12,459 nucleotides of DNA, taken from an uncultured Lachnospiraceae bacterium (GTDB lineage: Bacteria > Bacillota > Clostridia > Lachnospirales > Lachnospiraceae). Shown in pieces: positions 7,801 to 12,459 of this stretch (positions are counted from its first letter, which is position 1; each line of letters begins with the position of its first letter). The notes under the pieces are model-generated. The model was not told the origin of the DNA, ran no database searches, and was given only the letters and a program-made list of their open reading frames with translations. The stretch spans positions 1 through 12,459 of the forward strand of contig CAKRJK010000014.1 in the NCBI GenBank assembly GCA_934351705.1, written 5' to 3'. Both the position numbers and the translations under genes were made by a program.

Positions 7801-8051
7801 TATTGCTTATGCAAATATTTTTCCCGTGTCGCCATTCCGCCTCGGATGTGACGCTCCTGTTTGTTAATGTCCAACACCTGTCTTGCCTCTTTTGCCAGAG
7901 TCGGGTTGATCTGCTGCAGGCGTTCTGTTACGTCTTTGTGCACCGTACTTTTGCTGATTCCAAACTCTTTGGCTGTTTGTCTGACGGTCGCATTATGTTC
8001 GATAATATATTTGGCAATTTCCATTGCTCTTTCTTCTATGTAACTTTTCAA
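7800..8051 (-). CDS. spoIIID: Sporulation transcriptional regulator SpoIIID
   Basis: This 83-residue DNA-binding protein matches SpoIIID in layout: an N-terminal YIEERAMEIAKYI helix, the helix-turn-helix TVRQTAKEFGISKSTVHKDV (residues 22-41), ERLQQINPTLA and the basic tail RHIRGGMATREKYLHKQ. In Bacillus, SpoIIID acts in the mother cell, tuning sigma-E genes and sigK. The start is taken as TTG at 8051. It has an AGGGGA ribosome binding site, and the resulting N-terminus aligns with the usual family start. A longer reading from TTG at 8099 is disfavoured, because it has no ribosome binding site and runs through the sigma-E-like promoter at 8081-8109. It faces away from trkA and shares the terminator at 7746-7800. 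Confidence 0.93.
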   Translation of the reverse strand: MKSYIEERAMEIAKYIIEHNATVRQTAKEFGISKSTVHKDVTERLQQINPTLAKEARQVLDINKQERHIRGGMATREKYLHKQ

Positions 8052-8080
8052 GGATTTTCCCCTGCAATCTTTGTTGTTAC

Positions 8081-8109
8081 ATTCTATGCTCCCCCTCAAA
8101 CTCTTATTC
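8081..8109 (-). promoter_or_regulatory. Candidate sigma-E promoter of spoIIID
   Basis: On the minus strand CATAGAAT (8081-8088) matches the Bacillus sigma-E -10 consensus CATACAAT at 7 of 8 positions. GAATAAG (8103-8109) matches the -35 consensus (G/T)(A/C)ATATT at 5 of 7, with a 14-bp spacer. spoIIID is a sigma-E gene in Bacillus, so position and sequence agree. Confidence 0.6.
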
Positions 8110-8220
8110 TTTTTTTATCAAACTTGCTTTTTTATGTTTTTCCTTAAATTCTGCACAAAATTTTTTGGAAAATTTTAACGCTTTTTTTCCTTTCTATCTA
8201 ATGATTTTTTATCCCTATGG

Positions 8221-8229
8221 TGGTATAGT
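8221..8229 (+). promoter_or_regulatory. Extended -10 promoter of trkAH
   Basis: TGGTATAGT fits the extended -10 form TGnTATAAT with one mismatch. No clear -35 is seen 17 bp upstream (a T-rich tract is present). It lies 30 nt before the trkA start and is the only plausible promoter in 8052-8259 on this strand. Confidence 0.45.
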
Positions 8230-8259
8230 ATATAGGTACATCATATGGAGGGATTACAA

Positions 8260-9651
8260 ATGTTGAAATCAAAAAGTCCCATTCAAGAGGGATTGCATAT
8301 TATTATTGTAGGCTGTGGAAAAGTAGGTACTACCTTGATCGAACAGCTGAGCAAAGAAGGACATGACATTACCATTATAGATAAAAATGCACAGCGTGTA
8401 CACGAACTGGCAAATCTTTATGATGTAATGGCTCTTGTCGGAAACGGTGCAAGTTACAGCGTCCAGATGGAGGCAGGTATCGAGGATACCGATCTGATCA
8501 TTGCCGTAACCGGTTCCGATGAACTCAATCTTCTCTGCTGTACCGTAGCAAAACGTGTCGGAAATTGTGCTGCCATTGCCAGAGTCCGTACCCCTGATTA
8601 CAGCAAAGAGGTGACTTATTTACAAGAAAAATTAGGTTTAGCTTTAATCATAAATCCTGAGCTTGAGGCTTCCAGAGAAGCCGCTCGTATTCTTTACCTG
8701 CCGACTGCCCTGGAGGTCAACTCCTTTGCACACGGACAGGCTGAACTGATCAAATTCAAAGTTCCCGAGGGTAATATTTTAGACGGAATGACGATCACAC
8801 ATCTCGGTCAGAATCTGGCTACAAATATTTTGGTCTGTGCCATCGAAAGACATGGCGAAGTGCATATTCCATCCGGTGATTTCCAAATTGCCAAAGGAGA
8901 CATTGTATCGGTTGTTTCATCCAGAAGATCCTCTAAGGACTTTTTTGAAAAGATAGGATTTAAAACTCATCAGGTAAAAGATACCATGATCATCGGCGGC
9001 GGAAAAGCGACCTACTATTTGGCATCACAGCTTTTAAATATGGGAGTTTCCGTCAAAATCATTGAACAGGATCAGGCGCGTTGCGAACTTTTAAGCATTC
9101 TCTTGCCAAAAGCGATCATCATTAACGGTGACGGAACCGATCAGGAACTGTTAAAGGAAGAAGGCATCGAATATGTAGAGTCTTTTATTCCTTTAACCGG
9201 AATAGATGAAGAGAACATCCTTTTAACATTACACGCAAGACAGGTGTCCAATGCCAAAGTCATTACCAAGATTAACCGGATTAATTTTAAGGACGTTATC
9301 AACAATCTGGATCTGGGCAGCGTTGTCTATCCGCGTTATATTACTGCCGAGGCAATTATCGCCTATGTCCGTGCGAAGAAAAATTCCATGAACAGCAACA
9401 GTATTGAGACTCTTTATCATCTGTTTGATTACCGTGCCGAAGCGATTGAATTCCGTGTTGAGGAAGAATCCGAAGTGACGGATGTGCCATTGATGGATTT
9501 GTCATTAAAAAAAGACCTGTTAATCTCATTTATTAACCGCAACGGTTCTATTATCATTCCGACCGGTCAGGACAGTATCCATGTCGGCGACACGGTAATG
9601 ATTGTAACCACGCATACCGGTTTCAATAATATTCAGGATATTTTAGCGTAG
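8260..9651 (+). CDS. trkA: Trk system potassium transporter subunit TrkA
   Basis: This 463-residue cytosolic regulatory subunit gates the TrkH potassium channel/transporter by binding NAD(H) or other nucleotides. It has the duplicated TrkA layout: RCK-N with HIIIVGCGKVG (G18-C-G20) and an acidic strand end TIID, then RCK-C, then a second RCK-N with MIIGGGKATYY (G246-248), an atypical glycine motif, and a final RCK-C ending at ILA. The start is ATG at 8260, because GGAGGG (8247-8252) is correctly spaced before it. An ATG at 8245 in the same frame would overlap that site and lacks its own. The gene is 11 bp ahead of trkH, with the trkH ribosome binding site in the gap, so the two form an operon. 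No c-di-AMP riboswitch is recognisable in the short leader. Confidence 0.95.
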   Translation: MLKSKSPIQEGLHIIIVGCGKVGTTLIEQLSKEGHDITIIDKNAQRVHELANLYDVMALVGNGASYSVQMEAGIEDTDLIIAVTGSDELNLLCCTVAKRVGNCAAIARVRTPDYSKEVTYLQEKLGLALIINPELEASREAARILYLPTALEVNSFAHGQAELIKFKVPEGNILDGMTITHLGQNLATNILVCAIERHGEVHIPSGDFQIAKGDIVSVVSSRRSSKDFFEKIGFKTHQVKDTMIIGGGKATYYLASQLLNMGVSVKIIEQDQARCELLSILLPKAIIINGDGTDQELLKEEGIEYVESFIPLTGIDEENILLTLHARQVSNAKVITKINRINFKDVINNLDLGSVVYPRYITAEAIIAYVRAKKNSMNSNSIETLYHLFDYRAEAIEFRVEEESEVTDVPLMDLSLKKDLLISFINRNGSIIIPTGQDSIHVGDTVMIVTTHTGFNNIQDILA

Positions 9652-9662
9652 CGGAGGATGGT

Positions 9663-11132
9663 ATGAACAGTTCAATTATTCGTTATATTTTAGGTCATGT
9701 ATTGAGAATGGAAGCTGTTTTAATGCTGCTTCCTTGTATTGTCGCCTTGATTTATCAGGAGCATGAGGGTGTTTATTACCTGCTTGTTGCCGGTTTATGT
9801 CTTTTATTTGGACAGCTTATGGTCCTTAAAAAGCCCGGCGATTATGTATTTTATCTAAAAGAAGGTTGTGTTGCCACTGCACTGAGCTGGATTATTCTCA
9901 GTCTTTTCGGCTGCCTGCCTTTTTGGTTTTCAGGAGAAATCCCGTCTTTTGTAGACGCTTTGTTTGAGACGATCTCCGGCTTTACGACAACCGGTGCCAG
10001 CATTTTAAGCGATGTGGAGGCTTTGTCTTACACCTCTTTATTCTGGCGGAGTTTTACACACTGGATCGGCGGTATGGGAGTTCTGGTATTCCTGCTTGCC
10101 GTTATCCCGTTAAGCGGCGGCTCCAACATCAACCTGATGCGTGCGGAAAGTCCGGGACCTTCTGTCGGAAAATTAGTACCGAAAGTAAAGCATACCGCAA
10201 GAATCCTGTATATTATCTATCTCGGTATGACCTTGATCGAGATTATCCTGCTGCTCTGCGGTGGAATGTCACTTTTTGATTCCTTAACCATCAGCTTTGG
10301 TACAGCCGGAACCGGTGGACTCGGTATCAAGAATGACAGTATGGCAAGCTACTCCCCGTATCTTCAATGGGTAGTAACCATTTTTATGATTTTATTCGGT
10401 GTAAACTTTAATGCCTATTACTTAATGCTTTGTAACAAATTCAGAAAGGGATTCGGGATGGAGGAAGTCCGTTGTTACTTTACGATCGTCGGTGTTTCCA
10501 CCCTAGTCATTTTCTTTAATATTTTACAGAAATCAAAAGGTATTTTTGACGCTCTGACGCATTCGGCGTTTCAGGTTGCCTCAATTATCACCACCACCGG
10601 ATACTCGACGACCGATTTCAACCTATGGCCACAGACAAGTAAAACCGTGCTGATCCTGCTCATGTTTGTGGGCGGTTGCGCCGGAAGTACAAGCGGCGGT
10701 ATCAAGGTATCCCGTTTTATCGTTCTGGTCAAAACTTTGATAAAAGAGTTAAACTCCTATATCCATCCAAAAAGCGTAAAAAAAATTAAGATTGAACACA
10801 AACCGGTAGAACATGAAGTAGTGCGTGCCATTAACGTTTATTTCATTACCTTCATGTTGGTTTTTGCCGCCTCAATACTAATTGTATCTTTTGAGGGAAA
10901 AGATTTTGTTACCAATTTTACATCTGTTATTGCATGTTTAAACAATATCGGTCCCGGATTTGCTTCCGTCGGCCCGACACAGAATTTTGGATTCTTTTCT
11001 TCATTCACAAAATTCGTATTTATGTTCGATATGCTCGCCGGCAGACTGGAACTCTTCCCACTGTTAATCCTGTTCCATCCGGCATTGTGGAAAGACCTAT
11101 TTGCCCAGAAATACCGCTGCAAAAAGAAGTAG
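9663..11132 (+). CDS. trkH: Trk/Ktr-type potassium transporter membrane subunit TrkH
   Basis: This 489-residue integral membrane protein of the SKT superfamily forms the potassium pathway. It has about ten hydrophobic helices and four pore loops with selectivity-filter glycines: GFTTTGAS (residues 106-113), FGTAGTGGLG (212-221), ITTTGYS (309-315) and NNIGPGF (427-433). The conserved FVGGCAGSTSGGIKVSR block follows the third loop, and the C-terminus is short and basic (KYRCKKK). Length is typical for TrkH. ATG at 9663 is preceded by GGAGGA at 9653-9658, just after the trkA stop, so translation is likely coupled. The stop lies 10 nt before a 272-nt inverted repeat that separates it from the converging prenyltransferase gene. 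No defects are apparent. Confidence 0.95.
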   Translation: MNSSIIRYILGHVLRMEAVLMLLPCIVALIYQEHEGVYYLLVAGLCLLFGQLMVLKKPGDYVFYLKEGCVATALSWIILSLFGCLPFWFSGEIPSFVDALFETISGFTTTGASILSDVEALSYTSLFWRSFTHWIGGMGVLVFLLAVIPLSGGSNINLMRAESPGPSVGKLVPKVKHTARILYIIYLGMTLIEIILLLCGGMSLFDSLTISFGTAGTGGLGIKNDSMASYSPYLQWVVTIFMILFGVNFNAYYLMLCNKFRKGFGMEEVRCYFTIVGVSTLVIFFNILQKSKGIFDALTHSAFQVASIITTTGYSTTDFNLWPQTSKTVLILLMFVGGCAGSTSGGIKVSRFIVLVKTLIKELNSYIHPKSVKKIKIEHKPVEHEVVRAINVYFITFMLVFAASILIVSFEGKDFVTNFTSVIACLNNIGPGFASVGPTQNFGFFSSFTKFVFMFDMLAGRLELFPLLILFHPALWKDLFAQKYRCKKK

Positions 11133-11142
11133 TGAGTATCAA

Positions 11143-11414
11143 GATTCCCGTCGTTTGTATGCCGGTACACTTCATATGGGATGCCCGTCCGGTTAAGACA
11201 TTTACAAAAACTTTTGTGCGGCATTAGATAGACGCCCGAGCAAAACGTAACCGTCGTATCAGACTGTTTGAGACACGTCAGTGTCGAGTTTCTGATACGG
11301 CGGTTTTATAACGTCTGCTCGGGCGTCTGTCTAATGCCGCTAAAAAGTTTTTGTTTTGTCTTAACCGGATGGGCATCCCATATGAAGTGTACCGGCATGC
11401 AAACGACGGGAATC
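11143..11414. repeat. Very long imperfect inverted repeat filling a convergent intergenic gap
   Basis: Arms 11143-11263 and 11291-11414 are complementary over about 120 nt. The outer 58 bp (11143-11200 with 11357-11414) differ at only two positions, 11158/11399 and 11187/11370, both U-G or G-U in plus RNA. The inner part has two further U-G positions, small mismatches (near 11201-11204 and 11216-11217) and a 4-5 nt indel near 11245. The 27-nt loop holds a smaller hairpin, GACAC/GTGTC around GTCA. It begins 10 nt after the trkH stop and ends 9 nt short of the prenyltransferase stop. No T run flanks it and no target-site duplication is evident. It could be a palindromic repeat element, an unusual shared 3' end structure or a structured RNA. 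Apart from it, 11133-11423 holds nothing recognisable. Confidence 0.92.
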
Positions 11415-11423
11415 CCCCGCCCC

Positions 11424-12041
11424 TCACCCACCTAACGTAACATCCTGCCTCTGATACCACTCTAAAGCATCCCTAAAATCCTGCTCCGTATAATCCGGCC
11501 AATAATTCTCCTTCACATAAAAATCCGAATACACCGACTGCATCGGCAAAAATCCCGATAACCTTCTCATCCCTCCCCAGCGGATAATCATATCAATTCT
11601 GGAAATATCCTTTGAATAAACCGTACCGTCCACCTGAATGTGTGACAGGTCCCACTCCCAGCCGTAATTCACCAAAAAGTTCAGCTTGATCCCTCCGCCG
11701 TTGATCTTTGTCCTCTCCGTGTACGGAAGCAATTGTTTCGGAAAACATTTTGACTCTGCATTCCCCATCACAAGTAAATCCGCTCCCTCGCTGCACAACA
11801 TGTGAACTGCCTCCACACAGGCATTTTGAAACGCTTCAAACTGCTCCTTCGGGCGTTTGCAGTTATCTACCGTAAACCCATAATACGTCAGTTCCTCAAT
11901 GCCATATTCTTTCGCCTGTCTCAAAAGCTCTATCCCAGGCTGCAAACCGTATCGGTATCCCTCCTGTTTTCCCATGTGATGTTCCGTTGCCCATCTCCGG
12001 TTTCCGTCCGGTATAATTCCGATATGTCTTGGTAATCTCAT
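11424..12041 (-). CDS. Short cis-prenyltransferase (undecaprenyl diphosphate synthase family)
   Basis: This 205-residue protein of the Z-prenyl diphosphate synthase family is shorter than typical UppS (about 240-250). The N-terminal PDGNRRWA (D12) matches the catalytic Asp/phosphate loop. LTYYGFTVDNCKRP replaces the usual LYAFSTENWKRP, and NFLVNYG, DMIIRWGGMRRLSGF (R154, R160, S162) and WPDY near the C-terminus keep the fold signatures. Differences stand out: the E of the RTGGE motif is Met158, and the Mg-linked Glu (E. coli E213) is Asp173. It is therefore probably a divergent paralog making a shorter or different polyprenyl chain, rather than the essential UppS; that is inference. ATG at 12041 has a GAGAGG ribosome binding site. 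It follows the MGMT-like gene by 30 bp and is likely in its operon. Confidence 0.85.
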   Translation of the reverse strand: MRLPRHIGIIPDGNRRWATEHHMGKQEGYRYGLQPGIELLRQAKEYGIEELTYYGFTVDNCKRPKEQFEAFQNACVEAVHMLCSEGADLLVMGNAESKCFPKQLLPYTERTKINGGGIKLNFLVNYGWEWDLSHIQVDGTVYSKDISRIDMIIRWGGMRRLSGFLPMQSVYSDFYVKENYWPDYTEQDFRDALEWYQRQDVTLGG

Positions 12042-12071
12042 AATTCCTCTCTTTTCTCTTTTTTACAAGTA

Positions 12072-12392
12072 TTACCAATATAGCTCAGGAGTATCCCACT
12101 GAAATTTTTTCATTATGACATATTCTCCCGAAAATTCCACTCCCTCTGCTTTTAAAAGCTCAATCTGACGGTTTTCTCCTCCAAAAGCAAATGCCTTTGA
12201 CACGCGTCCGTCCTTTGACACCACGCGATAACACGGAATGTTTTCAGGCTCCGGATTCACATGGAGAGCATAGCCTACCACTCTCGCCCAGCGTTTATTT
12301 CCTGCAAGAGTGGCGACCTGTCCATAGGTCGCCACTTTTCCTTTCGGTATTCTCTTTACTACTTCATAAATCTTATCGTAAGTATTGCTCAT
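12072..12392 (-). CDS. MGMT-family (6-O-methylguanine-DNA methyltransferase-like) DNA-binding protein
   Basis: This 106-residue protein corresponds to the C-terminal DNA-binding domain of O6-alkylguanine-DNA alkyltransferases, without the N-terminal domain. It shows GKVATYGQVA (residues 18-27), the arginine-finger helix ARVVGYAL (36-43) and the active-site region IPCYRVVS with Cys54. In true MGMT this reads PCHRV. Here the cysteine is kept but the His is Tyr55, while alkyltransferase-like proteins usually lose the cysteine (often PWHRV). It may retain alkyl transfer or act only as a lesion-recognition protein; the sequence does not decide. The tail (EGVEFSGEYVIMKKFQW) matches the small-protein subgroup. 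ATG at 12392 has a GAGGA site 12 bp after the upstream gene's stop, so it is the middle gene of a leftward operon. Confidence 0.85.
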   Translation of the reverse strand: MSNTYDKIYEVVKRIPKGKVATYGQVATLAGNKRWARVVGYALHVNPEPENIPCYRVVSKDGRVSKAFAFGGENRQIELLKAEGVEFSGEYVIMKKFQWDTPELYW

Positions 12393-12404
12393 AGATTTTC
12401 CTCA

Positions 12405-12459
12405 TTAATAACACAGTACCTCGTAACCGTCCTCTGTTACCAAAACCATGATCTCCCAC
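12405..12459 (-). CDS. C-terminal tail of a partial gene, possibly type I methionine aminopeptidase
   Basis: The last 17 codons of a leftward gene (WEIMVLVTEDGYEVLCY, then TAA at 12405-12407) enter from the right edge. The tail resembles the end of type I methionine aminopeptidases (the EHTVLVTEDGYEIL-like strand that closes the pita-bread fold), but it is too short for certainty. It ends 12 bp before the MGMT-like ATG, consistent with an operon. Confidence 0.4.
   Translation of the reverse strand, partial: WEIMVLVTEDGYEVLCY

Noticed and set aside
8150..8185. AAAATTTT repeated around TTGG, followed by a T run, upstream of trkA
   Set aside because: It is a pure A/T stem typical of AT-rich intergenic DNA, too weak to call a terminator or operator.
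8052..8259. Possible riboswitch (for example c-di-AMP type) ahead of trkA
   Set aside because: The leader from the likely promoter is only about 25-30 nt and no riboswitch consensus is visible.
11143..11414. CRISPR array or ordinary Rho-independent terminator
   Set aside because: There is one pair of inverted arms, not direct repeats with spacers, and no T run follows on either strand.
10838..11460. Open frames running into the long palindrome (10838-11224 minus, 10934-11227 plus, 11278-11460 minus)
   Set aside because: They are shadows of trkH and of the palindrome arms, without ribosome binding sites or protein-like composition.

Overview
The window looks like a chromosomal segment of an anaerobic, endospore-forming Clostridia bacterium, most likely a member of the Lachnospiraceae. 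The pointers are a spoIIID-like sporulation regulator, a CotS-type spore-coat kinase-fold protein, a T-box leader in front of a prolyl-tRNA synthetase of the archaeal/eukaryal type, a ferredoxin/[FeFe]-hydrogenase-like protein fused to a chemoreceptor signalling domain, moderate GC with AT-rich intergenic regions, and strong G-rich ribosome binding sites. The species assignment is inference; no rRNA is present.

Layout. Positions 1-4970 are a leftward block: proS with its sigma-A promoter and proline-specific T-box leader, then cca, then a CotS-like gene whose ribosome binding site lies in a three-tier hairpin, then a lipoprotein gene with its own promoter that runs off the left edge. A 47-bp-arm palindrome (4977-5084) separates this block from a leftward hypoxanthine/uracil-DNA glycosylase gene (5129-5620). 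A divergent promoter then drives a rightward gene (5820-7732) for a redox or hydrogen-sensor-like protein. It is split by a -1 frame change near 6695-6710, so it is a broken gene, a sequencing error, or conceivably a recoded gene. A bidirectional terminator separates it from leftward spoIIID, which has a good sigma-E-like promoter. Divergent from spoIIID is the rightward trkA-trkH potassium-uptake operon. TrkH converges on a leftward map(tail)-MGMT-like-cis-prenyltransferase group. The convergent gap is almost entirely filled by a 272-nt imperfect inverted repeat with arms of more than 120 nt.

How the genes fit together. The content is mostly housekeeping: tRNA charging and CCA repair, base-excision or alkylation repair, potassium homeostasis and polyprenyl synthesis, with two sporulation genes. 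No phage, CRISPR array, transposase or defence cassette is visible. The unusual signals are the frame-shifted hydrogenase-like chemoreceptor with an in-frame U UUA AAC heptamer, the two long palindromes whose arm differences are all G-U compatible in plus-strand RNA, and the hairpin over the CotS-like start.
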